From: JBDSTZ01 sp039927975
GTDB taxonomy: Bacteria > Pseudomonadota > Gammaproteobacteria > Burkholderiales > Burkholderiaceae_D
Reading direction: 5' to 3'
NCBI GenBank assembly: GCA_039927975.1
Contig: JBDSTZ010000261.1
Coordinates: 1-22,239, forward strand
Length of the DNA: 22,239 bases
The position numbers and the translations under genes were made by a program. The notes beneath the pieces were generated by a model. It did not search any database. It had not been told where the DNA came from and saw nothing but the letters and a program-made list of their open reading frames with translations. This document shows, in pieces, positions 1 through 8,094 of this stretch (position 1 is the stretch's first letter; each line of letters opens with the position of its first letter).

Positions 1-333
1 GAAGCGTTTCCGCAACTTAACCGCATCGCGGCCACACTCCGCACCCAGCATGATGTCAACTGCCATGATCTATCCGCCTCGCTCCACACCCGTGAAGGCG
101 TTACCGCCACCGACACTTACCAGTTGCGCGGCATCGTCGACCGCATCGGCGCCGGCGACGCCTTTGCCGCCGGCGTCCTGCACGGCCTTCGCACCGGGTC
201 TGACGACGCCGAGGCGCTCGGTCTCGGCCTCGCCGCAGCGACCCTCAAGCACGCCCACGCGGGCGACTTCAACCTGGCCACGCGCGCGCAGCTCGTCGCC
301 GTCAGTACGGGAGCGCTCGATGTACGCCGCTAA
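1..333 (+). CDS. 2-keto-3-deoxygluconate kinase-like PfkB kinase, C-terminal part (5' end outside window)
   Basis: The open frame enters at base 1 and ends at TAA 331-333, so only the last 110 residues are visible. PfkB/ribokinase-family kinases phosphorylate sugars with ATP in the cytosol. The anion-hole and catalytic-base motif is present as DRIGAGDAFAAG (visible residues 47-58), with the catalytic Asp at visible residue 53. The later stretch KHAHAGDFNL (83-92) resembles the C-terminal signature of KDG kinases (KHxxxGDFN), which make 2-keto-3-deoxy-6-phosphogluconate for the Entner-Doudoroff aldolase. A KDG kinase fits the GH88 enzyme further along, because unsaturated uronates released by GH88 are normally channelled to KDG. 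The substrate is inferred from this motif and the context; the N-terminal sugar-binding half cannot be seen. It probably heads or lies within the same transcription unit as the genes that follow. Confidence 0.8.
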   Translation, partial: EAFPQLNRIAATLRTQHDVNCHDLSASLHTREGVTATDTYQLRGIVDRIGAGDAFAAGVLHGLRTGSDDAEALGLGLAAATLKHAHAGDFNLATRAQLVAVSTGALDVRR

Positions 334-402
334 GGTTTCAGCCAAACACGCCACGAAGCACGCCGCGGACCACCCGGCTCCACGCGCGAACGGGAGCCAG
401 CC

Positions 403-1425
403 ATGACGCGCCCGTGGCGCCTGTCGTGGGACCACGGCAGCGCGGAAGTGCAGCCGCTCGGCGGCATGCTCGGTCCGGTCAGCCTGCGCCTGGGGGGCGA
501 TCGCGAAATCGATATCATGCACGTCGCCCCGTGGGCCGGCATGACCGACGCCGCCGCCCTGCCCGGCATCATGCGGCGCCTGCGCGGTGAATGGCCGTGC
601 GTGCCGTTCGGCCGCACCGACCGCCCCAGCGGCCTGCCCGAGGGCTGGCAGGTGCAGACGCCGTCCGACCACTGGACCCACGGCTACGCGGCCAACCACC
701 GCTGGCACTGCGTCGAGGCGAGCGAGCGCCGGGTACACGTGGCGATCGAATATCCGGCGACGTCGGCGGTCTCGCGCATCGAGCGCGTGATCGCGGCCGG
801 CCCGGACTCGCCGGCGCTCGACATCTCGCTGACGATCTGGACCCGCCGGCCGACCCGCATGCCGGCAGGCCTGCATCCGACCTTCCGCCTGCCGCCGGCG
901 CCAGGCCGGGTCAAGCTGATGCTCGGCGCCCACGACGGCGTGCACAGCTACCCGGCGCACGTCGCCGGCGCCACCTCGCGCCTGCTGGCCGACACCCGCT
1001 CGGACAGCCTGTCGAAGATGGCCGCCATCGACGCCCCGCTCGACCTCTCGCGCCTGCCGCTGGCGGCGCCGACCGAGGAACTGATGCAGGTGAAGGACCT
1101 GGCCGGCGTCGGCGCCGCGCCCCCTTTCGCCCTGCACTACCTCGACTACGACGCCTGCGTCGGCATGTGGTGGGACACGGCCAAGCTGCCCGACCTCATG
1201 CTCTGGGTCAGCAACGGCGGGCGGATTCATTTCCCATGGATGAGCCGCCATCTGGCGCTCGGCGCCGAACCGGTCAACAGCCTGTTCGACCTGGGCCGCG
1301 TGGCGCGCGCGCCGGAAGACCATCCGCTGGCCGGCCGGCTCGGCATCGAACTCACGCCCGACGAACCATGGCACACCCGCTACCGCATCGCCGCCTGGCC
1401 GCAGTCGGCTAAACTATCAACCTGA
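403..1425 (+). CDS. Aldose 1-epimerase (galactose mutarotase-like) family protein
   Basis: This is a 340-residue protein without a signal peptide, so cytosolic. The fold assignment rests on family-like features: an N-terminal strand-rich stretch, a conserved-looking His in GLHPTFRLP near the middle, and a C-terminal LGAEPVNSLFDLG segment of the kind seen in mutarotase-like proteins. Aldose epimerases interconvert alpha and beta anomers of free sugars; this one would supply the correct anomer of a released hexose or uronate to the isomerase and kinases next to it. The start at 403 has GGGAG a few bases upstream and follows the kinase stop by 69 bp. The stop lies 5 bp before the next gene, consistent with one operon. 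It is divergent enough that the exact substrate cannot be told, and some members of this superfamily are not epimerases. Confidence 0.7.
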   Translation: MTRPWRLSWDHGSAEVQPLGGMLGPVSLRLGGDREIDIMHVAPWAGMTDAAALPGIMRRLRGEWPCVPFGRTDRPSGLPEGWQVQTPSDHWTHGYAANHRWHCVEASERRVHVAIEYPATSAVSRIERVIAAGPDSPALDISLTIWTRRPTRMPAGLHPTFRLPPAPGRVKLMLGAHDGVHSYPAHVAGATSRLLADTRSDSLSKMAAIDAPLDLSRLPLAAPTEELMQVKDLAGVGAAPPFALHYLDYDACVGMWWDTAKLPDLMLWVSNGGRIHFPWMSRHLALGAEPVNSLFDLGRVARAPEDHPLAGRLGIELTPDEPWHTRYRIAAWPQSAKLST

Positions 1426-1430
1426 TCAGA

Positions 1431-2654
1431 ATGTCCAGCATGCTTCCACAATTCCGTTCGCGCGACATGCTTGTCGCGCACATCGCCCACACCATGGGCT
1501 TCTACCATCCGCGCTGCATCGACGCCAGCGGCGGCTTCTATCACTTCTTCCTCGACGACGGCACGGTCTACGACAGCACCACCCGCCACCTCGTCAGCAG
1601 CACCCGCTTCGTCTTCAACTACGCCATGGCTTACCGCCAGTTCCAGGACCCGGCCTACCTGCAGGCGGCGCGCCACGGCATCGCCTTCCTGCGCAATGCG
1701 CACCGCAACAGCGCCACCGGCGGCTACGCCTGGCAGCTGGCGTGGGAAAACGGCGCCGCCCGCGTGCTCGACGCCGACAACCACTGCTACGGCCTGGCCT
1801 TCGTGCTGCTGGCCTATTCGCACGCGCTGGCGGCCGGCATCGAGGAAGCCCGCGAGTACATGGCTGAAACCTACGCCCTGATGGAACAGCGCTTCTGGGA
1901 ACCTGCCCACGGCCTGTATGCCGACCAGGCCAGCGGCGACTGGTCGGTGCTCGATTCCTACCGCGGCCAGAACGCCAATATGCACGCCTGCGAGGCGATG
2001 CTGGCGGCCTTCGAAGCGTCGGGCGAGATCCAATATCTGCACCGCGCCGAGCTGCTGGCCCATAATGTCACGGTGCGCCAGGCGGCGCTGGCCGACGGCA
2101 TGATCTGGGAACACTATCATCCCGACTGGTCGATCGACTGGGACTACAACCGTGACGACAAAACCAATATCTTCCGCCCCTGGGGATTCCAGCCGGGCCA
2201 CCTCACCGAATGGGCCAAGCTGCTGCTCATTCTCGAACGCCACGCCGAGCAGCTCGACGGGTCGTTCGACTGGCTGGCGCCGCGCGCGGTGCAGCTGTTC
2301 GACATCGCGCTGGAAAAATCCTGGGACCGCATCGACGGCGGCATCTTCTACGGCTTCGCCCCCGACGGCTCGGTGTGCGACGGCGACAAATACTTCTGGG
2401 TCCAGGCCGAAAGCCTGGCCACCGCGGCCCTGCTGGGCGATCGCACCGGCCGCGCCGAATACTGGGACTGGTACGACGCCATCTGGGCCTACAGCTGGAA
2501 GCACTTCGTCGACCATGAACATGGCGCCTGGTACCGCCTGCTGGGACCGGACAACCGCAAGGTCAGCAACGAGAAGAGCCCGGCCGGCAAGGTCGATTAC
2601 CACACCATGGGCGCCTGCTACGAGGTACTCAACGTGATCGCGGCCGACGCATGA
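1431..2654 (+). CDS. AGE-family sugar 2-epimerase/isomerase (mannose isomerase or YihS-like)
   Basis: This 407-residue protein belongs to the N-acylglucosamine 2-epimerase superfamily, which has an (alpha/alpha)6 barrel and usually about 400 residues. Hallmarks include NANMHACEAMLAA (181-193), RPWGFQPGHLTEWAKLL (249-265) with the putative catalytic His257 and partner Glu260, WVQAES (323-328), and KVDYH (387-391) with the second catalytic His391. The NxNMH and QPGHxxEW motifs are those of the aldose-ketose isomerase branch (mannose isomerase, YihS), which interconverts mannose, fructose and glucose, rather than of renin-binding-protein-type GlcNAc epimerases. No signal peptide is seen, so it is cytosolic. 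Its TGA overlaps the ATG of the PfkB kinase (ATGA at 2651), implying translational coupling: an isomerase making a ketose next to a sugar kinase. A second ATG at 1440 is an alternative start. Cellobiose 2-epimerase activity is possible but less favoured. Confidence 0.85.
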   Translation: MSSMLPQFRSRDMLVAHIAHTMGFYHPRCIDASGGFYHFFLDDGTVYDSTTRHLVSSTRFVFNYAMAYRQFQDPAYLQAARHGIAFLRNAHRNSATGGYAWQLAWENGAARVLDADNHCYGLAFVLLAYSHALAAGIEEAREYMAETYALMEQRFWEPAHGLYADQASGDWSVLDSYRGQNANMHACEAMLAAFEASGEIQYLHRAELLAHNVTVRQAALADGMIWEHYHPDWSIDWDYNRDDKTNIFRPWGFQPGHLTEWAKLLLILERHAEQLDGSFDWLAPRAVQLFDIALEKSWDRIDGGIFYGFAPDGSVCDGDKYFWVQAESLATAALLGDRTGRAEYWDWYDAIWAYSWKHFVDHEHGAWYRLLGPDNRKVSNEKSPAGKVDYHTMGACYEVLNVIAADA

Positions 2655-3592
2655 ACAGCCTGCCCGAATTTGTCGCCGCCGGCGAGGCGCTGACCGACAT
2701 GCTGCGCACCGGCGAGAGCAGCTGGACCAGCCAGGTCGGCGGTTCGACCTGGAACGTGGCGCGCGTGGTGGCCAGGCTCGGCCTGCCCAGCGCCTTCGCC
2801 GGCGCCGTCAGCTGCGACGTCTTCGGCGCCGCGCTCGACCAGGCCAACGCCGCCGCCGGCCTCGATCCGCGCTTCCTGCAGCGCGTCGCGCGCTCGCCCC
2901 TGCTGGCGATGGTGCACCAGCGCGACCCGGTGCAGTACTTTTTCGTCGGCGACGACAGCGCCGACCTGCATTTCGATCCGTCCCTGCTGCCGGCCGGCTG
3001 GCAGGGCGCGGCGCGCTGGGCGCACTTCGGCGGCATCAGCCTGGCGCGCGAACCGCTGGCGTCGCGGCTGGTGGCGCTGGCCGCCGAGCTGAAGGCCAAA
3101 GGCGTGTCGATCAGCTACGACCCCAACTTCCGCATCCTGATGGACCAGCGCTACGACGCCACCCTGCGCCGCATGGCCGGACTGGCCGACGTCATCAAGG
3201 TGTCCGATGAAGACCTGCTCGGTCTGTTCCGCCACGACGACGCCGACGCCGCCTTCGCCGAACTGCGCGCGATCAATCCGCACGCGACCTATCTGTACAC
3301 GCGCGGCGCCGAGGGCGCCCGCCTGTACCGTGGCGACGCCGCCTGGCAGGCCGCCGCGCCGCCGGTGCGGGTGGTCGACACCGTCGGCGCCGGCGACGCC
3401 AGCATCGGCGCGCTGATCTACAGCCTGATGACGCGCCCCGGGCAGGATGGCGCCGAGCACTTGAAATTCGCGGTCGCCGCCGGCGCCGCCGCCTGCACCG
3501 CCGCCGGCGCCACGCCGCCTTCCCTGCCCGAGGTCTTGCAATTCGTGGCCAACAGCTTCGCCCTTCCCTACCCAGCCGGATCGAACCGATGA
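2651..3592 (+). CDS. PfkB-family carbohydrate kinase (fructokinase-like)
   Basis: This is a 313-residue cytosolic kinase of the usual length for the ribokinase family. The N-terminal glycine-rich substrate-binding region includes QVGGSTWNVARVVARLG (28-44). The ATP-site motif is VVDTVGAGDASIGAL (241-255), with Asp249 as the expected catalytic base. The residues after GAGD are A-S-I-G instead of the common A-F-x-x-G, a mild departure at the signature. The start overlaps the isomerase stop (ATGA) and its own stop overlaps the GH97 ATG (ATGA at 3589), so three genes are translationally chained. The pairing with a mannose/fructose-type isomerase suggests a fructokinase making fructose 6-phosphate; other ketose or hexose kinases are possible. 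The substrate is inferred from context only. Confidence 0.85.
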   Translation: MNSLPEFVAAGEALTDMLRTGESSWTSQVGGSTWNVARVVARLGLPSAFAGAVSCDVFGAALDQANAAAGLDPRFLQRVARSPLLAMVHQRDPVQYFFVGDDSADLHFDPSLLPAGWQGAARWAHFGGISLAREPLASRLVALAAELKAKGVSISYDPNFRILMDQRYDATLRRMAGLADVIKVSDEDLLGLFRHDDADAAFAELRAINPHATYLYTRGAEGARLYRGDAAWQAAAPPVRVVDTVGAGDASIGALIYSLMTRPGQDGAEHLKFAVAAGAAACTAAGATPPSLPEVLQFVANSFALPYPAGSNR

Positions 3593-5484
3593 AAAAACTA
3601 TTTTTGCTGCTCGCCCTGTCCCTCAGCCTGTGCGCCCACGCGCAAGAGATCATTGCGCAAAGCCGCGCCAGCCTGCAGTCGCCCGACCACAACTTGCAGC
3701 TCGAGTTTTACCAGAAGCGCCTGGCCAGCGGCAAGGCCGAGATGTACTACACGCTCAAGTACAAGGACAAGGCGGTCATCAACGAGTCGGCGCTCGATCT
3801 GCAGCTTGACAACCATCTGTCCGAAAATGCGATGGCGCTCAAGCTCGACACCCACCAGAAATGGTTCGAGAACCTGGCCATCGTGACGACCAGCCGCGGC
3901 GCCGCCGATTCGACCTGGAAGCCGGTCACCGGCGAGCGCGCCGAGATCCGCGACCACTACAACTGGCTGCGCATCAACCTGGTCAAGGACGACAACCCGA
4001 CCTACAAGATGGCCGTTGAAATCCGCGCCTACAACGAAGGCGCCGCGCTGCGCTACGTCTTCCCGGAAAACGAAAAAGGCAGCTACTACCGCGTGACCCA
4101 GGAGAACACCGAGTTCTCGCTGCCGGATGGCACCCGCGCCTGGCATCATGCCTGGGCCCAGGCGCCCTATAATCTGCTGCCGCTGAAGGACTGGCCGGGC
4201 GAATCGGAGCGCCCGCTCACGCTGGCCCTGCCCAACGGCCTGCATGTGGCCCTGCTCGAAGCGCAGATGGTCGACTACTCGCGCACCAAGTTCAAGCTCA
4301 GCGCCACCCGGCCGAACACCATCGTCACCGCGATGCACGACCCGGCCGACCTGATTTCGCCGTTCGCCACGCCGTGGCGCGGCATCATGGTCGCCACCAC
4401 CCCGGGCGGCCTGATCGAAAACAACGACTTTATCCTGAACCTGAATCCGCCGTCGAGGATCAAGGATGAAAGCTGGATCAAGCCGGGCAAGATCATCCGC
4501 GTGATGAGCCTGACCACCGCCGACGCCAAGGCCAATATCGACTTCGCCGTCAAACACAACCTGCAGTACATCCTGTTCGACTGGAAGTGGTACGGTCCGG
4601 CCTTCTCGTTCGACTCGGACGCCAGCAAGGTGGCGATTCCCGACTTCGACCTGCCCGGGATTATCAGCTACGCCAAGGAGCGCAATGTCGGCGTCTGGCT
4701 GTACGTGAACCAGCAAGCCCTGCTGACCCAGTCCGACACCCTCTTCAAGACTTACCAGCAGTGGGGCGTGAAAGGCGTCAAGTTCGGCTTCGTGCAGGTC
4801 GGCTCGCACCGCTGGACCACCTGGATCGAAAAAGCCATCCAGCAGGCCGCCGAGGCCCACATCATGGTCAATGTGCACGACGACTGGCGCCCGACCGGCG
4901 AGCAGCGCACCTGGCCCAATCTCTTGACCGCCGAAGGTATTCGCGGCAACGAGGAAATGCCAGACGCGACCCACAACACCGTGCTGCCGTTCACCCGCTT
5001 CCTGTCCGGCGCGGCCGACTACACATTCTGCTACTACACGCCGCGCATCAAGACGACCCACGCGCATCAACTGGCGCTGGCGGCGATCTATTACAGCCCG
5101 CTGCAAACGCTGTACTGGTATGACAAGCCGGCCATGTCGGCCGACGAGCCCGAACTCGAATTCTGGGACAAGATCCCGGCCAGCTGGGACGAAACACGCG
5201 TCCTGCAGGGCGAGCCGGGTCTGTTCGTCAGCACCGCGCGCCGCAAGGGCGCCGACTGGTTCGTCGGCACGATCACCAACAACGACAGCCGCGCGCTGAA
5301 GGTGTCGCTGTCCTTCCTCGAACCGAAAAAGGAATACTGGGCCAGCATCTACGCCGACGATCCGCAGGCGCCGACCAAGACCAAGGTCGGAATCCGCAAG
5401 ATCAAGGTCACCTCGACCACGGTGCTCGACGCCAGGCTGCTCGCCTCGGGCGGCCAGGCCATCTGGCTGCGGCCGGTGAAGTAA
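3589..5484 (+). CDS. Glycoside hydrolase family 97 enzyme (alpha-glucosidase/alpha-galactosidase family), exported
   Basis: This 631-residue protein starts MKKLFLLLALSLSLCAHAQ, a classic Sec signal peptide (cleavage near residue 18), so it acts in the periplasm or outside. It has the GH97 layout: an N-terminal beta-sandwich (about 25-290), a TIM barrel (about 300-525) with FDWKWYG (330-336), and a C-terminal beta domain. GH97 hydrolyses alpha-glucosides by inversion or alpha-galactosides by retention. The barrel contains HDDWRPTG (430-437), E449 and RGNEE (452-456). The spacing matches the SusB residues E508, E526 and the general acid E532, recalled from the characterised enzyme, giving D431, E449 and E455. 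The strand-4 motif KFGFVQVGS (398-406) lacks the Asp nucleophile of retaining members. The specificity is therefore uncertain. The start overlaps the kinase stop, which fixes it. Confidence 0.92.
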   Translation: MKKLFLLLALSLSLCAHAQEIIAQSRASLQSPDHNLQLEFYQKRLASGKAEMYYTLKYKDKAVINESALDLQLDNHLSENAMALKLDTHQKWFENLAIVTTSRGAADSTWKPVTGERAEIRDHYNWLRINLVKDDNPTYKMAVEIRAYNEGAALRYVFPENEKGSYYRVTQENTEFSLPDGTRAWHHAWAQAPYNLLPLKDWPGESERPLTLALPNGLHVALLEAQMVDYSRTKFKLSATRPNTIVTAMHDPADLISPFATPWRGIMVATTPGGLIENNDFILNLNPPSRIKDESWIKPGKIIRVMSLTTADAKANIDFAVKHNLQYILFDWKWYGPAFSFDSDASKVAIPDFDLPGIISYAKERNVGVWLYVNQQALLTQSDTLFKTYQQWGVKGVKFGFVQVGSHRWTTWIEKAIQQAAEAHIMVNVHDDWRPTGEQRTWPNLLTAEGIRGNEEMPDATHNTVLPFTRFLSGAADYTFCYYTPRIKTTHAHQLALAAIYYSPLQTLYWYDKPAMSADEPELEFWDKIPASWDETRVLQGEPGLFVSTARRKGADWFVGTITNNDSRALKVSLSFLEPKKEYWASIYADDPQAPTKTKVGIRKIKVTSTTVLDARLLASGGQAIWLRPVK

Positions 5485-5515
5485 GAACGACCGAACCCAA
5501 GCCAAGGACCGCATC

Positions 5516-6787
5516 ATGACCAGCAAACAATCGAACTTCAGGTTCCTCTGCACGTTCGTCTTCCTCTACTTCTTCGTGCAGGCGATGAGCGTGTCGCTGC
5601 TGTCGATCTGGCTGCGCACCACGCTCAAGCTGAGCGGCACCGAAACCGGCATCGTTTTTTCGACCAACTTCATCGCCGCGATGTGCTCGCAGCCGATCTA
5701 CGGCTTCGTGTCGGACCGGATCGGCATGCGCCGCCACATCCTGTGGCTGGTGAGCGCGCTGTGCGCCCTGTGCAGCCTGTTCTTCATCTACCTGTACGCC
5801 CCGCTGCTCAAGGCGAACATCGTGGCCGGCGCGATCGTCGGCGGCATCTACCTGGGCGTGACCTTCCAGGCCGGCTCGTATGCCATCGAATCGTATGTCG
5901 ACCGCACCGGCCGCCGCTACGGCTTTGAATACAGCCGGGTAAGGTTGTGGGGCTCGCTCGGCTTCGCCAGCGCGGCCTGGTTCTCGGGCGACCTGTTCAA
6001 CTACAACCCCGATTTCAGCTTCTACCTGGCCTCCTCGGGCGGCATCTTCATGCTCGCGCTGCTGCTGTTCTGGCGCATCGACCATGGCCCCGCCGCCGAG
6101 ATCGCCGCGTCCGAAAAGGTGCGCCTGGCCGACGCCATCGGCCTGCTCGGCAATGCGAAATTCTGGCGCTTCATGGTGTTCATCCTTGGCGTGACCAATC
6201 TGTACCTGCTGCTGGACCAGCAGTTCCCGCAGTATTTCAGCTCGCTGTTCCCCGATCCGGCCACCGGCCGGGCGATGTTCGGCAAGCTGAACTCGGCGCA
6301 GATCTTCATCGAGGCCGGCGGCCTGTTCCTCTCGCCGATCCTGGTCAAGCGCATCGGCGCCAAGAACGGCCTGCTGCTGGCCGGCGCCATCATGATGATT
6401 CGTATCGCCGGCTCCGGCCTCGCGGTCGGGCCGCTGTCGATTTCGGCCATGAAGATGCTGCACTCGGTCGAACTGCCGATCCTGGTGGTGTCGGTGTTCC
6501 GCTACATCGCCTACCACTTCGACAACCGGCTCGCCTCGACGCTGTACATGGTGGGCGTGAGCTTCGGCCATTCGCTCGGCCTGACCATCCTGTCGCCGAT
6601 CGCCGGTATCGGTTACGACAAGATGGGCTTCCCGAACACCTATCTGGCGATCGCCGCCCTCGGCACCGTGTTCCTCGCGCTGTCGGCCTGGTTCCTCGAA
6701 GCGACCCCGCCCGAGACAGGTTCGCGCGCCGCCGCAGACGCCGACGCCGCGCCGCCAAAGGGCGCGGCCATCCCTTCCAACGCTTGA
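5516..6787 (+). CDS. LacY-type oligosaccharide:H+ symporter (MFS)
   Basis: This 423-residue, 12-helix inner-membrane permease is clearly related to LacY/CscB by side-by-side recall of the LacY sequence. Motif A is GFVSDRIGMRRHI (63-75). Residues matching the LacY sugar and proton sites are E125 (LacY E126), R143 (R144), E266 (E269), R296 (R302), H316 (H322) and E319 (E325). The charge pair D240/K319 is kept as D234/K313, while D237/K358 appears as L231/H352. This supports proton-driven import of a disaccharide or small oligosaccharide into the cytosol. An AAGG ribosome site lies about 8 bp before the ATG, and the gene sits 31 bp after GH97 and 18 bp before the GH88 gene. In this position it most likely imports the GH88 substrate. 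The last 25 residues are an Ala/Pro-rich tail that is probably cytosolic. Confidence 0.9.
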   Translation: MTSKQSNFRFLCTFVFLYFFVQAMSVSLLSIWLRTTLKLSGTETGIVFSTNFIAAMCSQPIYGFVSDRIGMRRHILWLVSALCALCSLFFIYLYAPLLKANIVAGAIVGGIYLGVTFQAGSYAIESYVDRTGRRYGFEYSRVRLWGSLGFASAAWFSGDLFNYNPDFSFYLASSGGIFMLALLLFWRIDHGPAAEIAASEKVRLADAIGLLGNAKFWRFMVFILGVTNLYLLLDQQFPQYFSSLFPDPATGRAMFGKLNSAQIFIEAGGLFLSPILVKRIGAKNGLLLAGAIMMIRIAGSGLAVGPLSISAMKMLHSVELPILVVSVFRYIAYHFDNRLASTLYMVGVSFGHSLGLTILSPIAGIGYDKMGFPNTYLAIAALGTVFLALSAWFLEATPPETGSRAAADADAAPPKGAAIPSNA

Positions 6788-6805
6788 CGATTCAGGAGCA
6801 TCACC

Positions 6806-8008
6806 ATGTCCGCCCCCCTCAACAACGCCGCCATTGAGCCACTCGACCTCGCACGCCTGCCGCAGGCGTGGACCGGGCACGCCGACAAGGCCCGGCTGGA
6901 CGGCGCGATCGCCCAGGCGCTCGCTAACATCGACCGCAACCTGGCGCACTTCGGCGACGCCTTCCCGGCGCCGTCGAGCGTCGGCTCGGTCTATCCGGCG
7001 ATCCCCAACAACGAATGGACCAACGGCTTCTGGACCGGCATGCTGTGGCTGGCCTATGAACTGACCGGCGCCGAGCGCTACAAGACGGCCGCGATGGGCC
7101 ATGTGCGCAGCTTCCAGGCGCGCCAGCTCGAACGCCACAACACCAACCACCACGACCTGGGCTTCCTCTACAGCCTGTCGTGCGTGGCCGCCTACAAGCT
7201 GACCGGCGATCCGCTGGCGGCCGAGGCGGCGATGGGCGCGGCGCGCCTGCTGCTGGACCGCTACCTGCCGCGCGCCGGCATCATCCAGGCCTGGGGCGAA
7301 TTGAGCGACCCGGCCCAGCAGGGCCGCATGATCATCGACTGCAACCTCAATCTGCCGCTCCTGTACTGGGCCAGCGACTACAGCGGCGACGGCAGCTTCC
7401 GCGCCGCCGCCGACCAGCATATCGAGGCGGCCGCGCGCAGCATCGTGCGCGCCGACGGCTCGACCTTCCACACCTTTTTCTTCGACCCGGCGACCGGCCA
7501 TCCGCGCGAGGGCAAGACCCACCAGGGCTACGCCGACGATTCGTGCTGGGCGCGCGGCCAGGGCTGGGGCATCTCCGGCTTTCCGCTGGTGTACCGCCAC
7601 AACGGCGACACCCGCCTGATCGCGCTGTCGAAGGTGCTGGCCAACTACTACCTGAATCGCCTGCCGGACGACGGCATCTGCTACTGGGACCTGATCTTCA
7701 CCGAGGGCAGCGAGGAGCGCGACAGCTCGGCGGCGGCGATTGCCGCCTGCGGCCTGCTCGAACTGGCCAGGAACCTGCCGCTGACCGATCCGCTGCGCGC
7801 CGACTACGAACGCGCCGCCCTTGGCACGGTGGAGGAATTGTCGCGCAACTACGTGATCGCCGACGGCGCGCCGGGCAGCGGCCTGCTCAAGCACGCGGTG
7901 TACCACAAGCCGAACGGCGTGGGCGTCGACGAGAGCTGCATTTGGGGCGATTACTTCTACCTCGAAGCGCTGGTGCGCCTGACGCGCAGCTGGGAACCGT
8001 ACTGGTAA
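6806..8008 (+). CDS. GH88 unsaturated uronyl hydrolase, cytosolic
   Basis: This 400-residue protein without a signal peptide matches GH88, whose members remove the 4,5-unsaturated glucuronyl or galacturonyl residue left by polysaccharide lyases, using enol-ether hydration to give 4-deoxy-5-keto-uronate. The two catalytic-Asp motifs are plain: HHDLGFLY (115-122, Asp117) and IIDCNLNLPLLYWAS (176-190, Asp178). The substrate-site segment THQGYADDSCWARGQGWG (238-255) is close to that of the Bacillus UGL enzymes. AGGAG lies 8 bp before the ATG. It is the last gene of the plus-strand run and ends 31 bp before the terminator. Its cytosolic location means the unsaturated oligosaccharide must be imported first, which fits the preceding permease. 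GH105 (unsaturated rhamnogalacturonyl hydrolase) is related, but these motifs favour GH88. Confidence 0.92.
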   Translation: MSAPLNNAAIEPLDLARLPQAWTGHADKARLDGAIAQALANIDRNLAHFGDAFPAPSSVGSVYPAIPNNEWTNGFWTGMLWLAYELTGAERYKTAAMGHVRSFQARQLERHNTNHHDLGFLYSLSCVAAYKLTGDPLAAEAAMGAARLLLDRYLPRAGIIQAWGELSDPAQQGRMIIDCNLNLPLLYWASDYSGDGSFRAAADQHIEAAARSIVRADGSTFHTFFFDPATGHPREGKTHQGYADDSCWARGQGWGISGFPLVYRHNGDTRLIALSKVLANYYLNRLPDDGICYWDLIFTEGSEERDSSAAAIAACGLLELARNLPLTDPLRADYERAALGTVEELSRNYVIADGAPGSGLLKHAVYHKPNGVGVDESCIWGDYFYLEALVRLTRSWEPYW

Positions 8009-8038
8009 AAAAATCGGGTAAAACCGGGCATCAAAGGC

Positions 8039-8080
8039 AAAAAAAATCCTGGAAGGCGCAAGCCCTCCAGGATTTTTTTA
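8039..8080. terminator. Bidirectional intrinsic terminator between GH88 and lacI-type genes
   Basis: Eight A's (8039-8046), then TCCTGGA...GGC, a GCAA tetraloop (8057-8060), GCC...TCCAGGA, and seven T's (8073-8079). One A/C mismatch interrupts the stem. Read from either strand it gives a GC hairpin followed by a U-run, so it can stop both the operon ending at 8008 and the convergent regulator gene ending at 8095. Confidence 0.93.
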
Positions 8081-8094
8081 TGCGCGGCGCTCGC

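Noticed and set aside
70..1374. A long open frame on the minus strand opposite the kinase and epimerase genes, and similar ones at 1380-2603, 3598-5553 and 5408-7906
   Set aside because: They are shadows produced by G/C-rich third positions of the real plus-strand genes; the translations are Arg/Gly/Val-rich and match no family.
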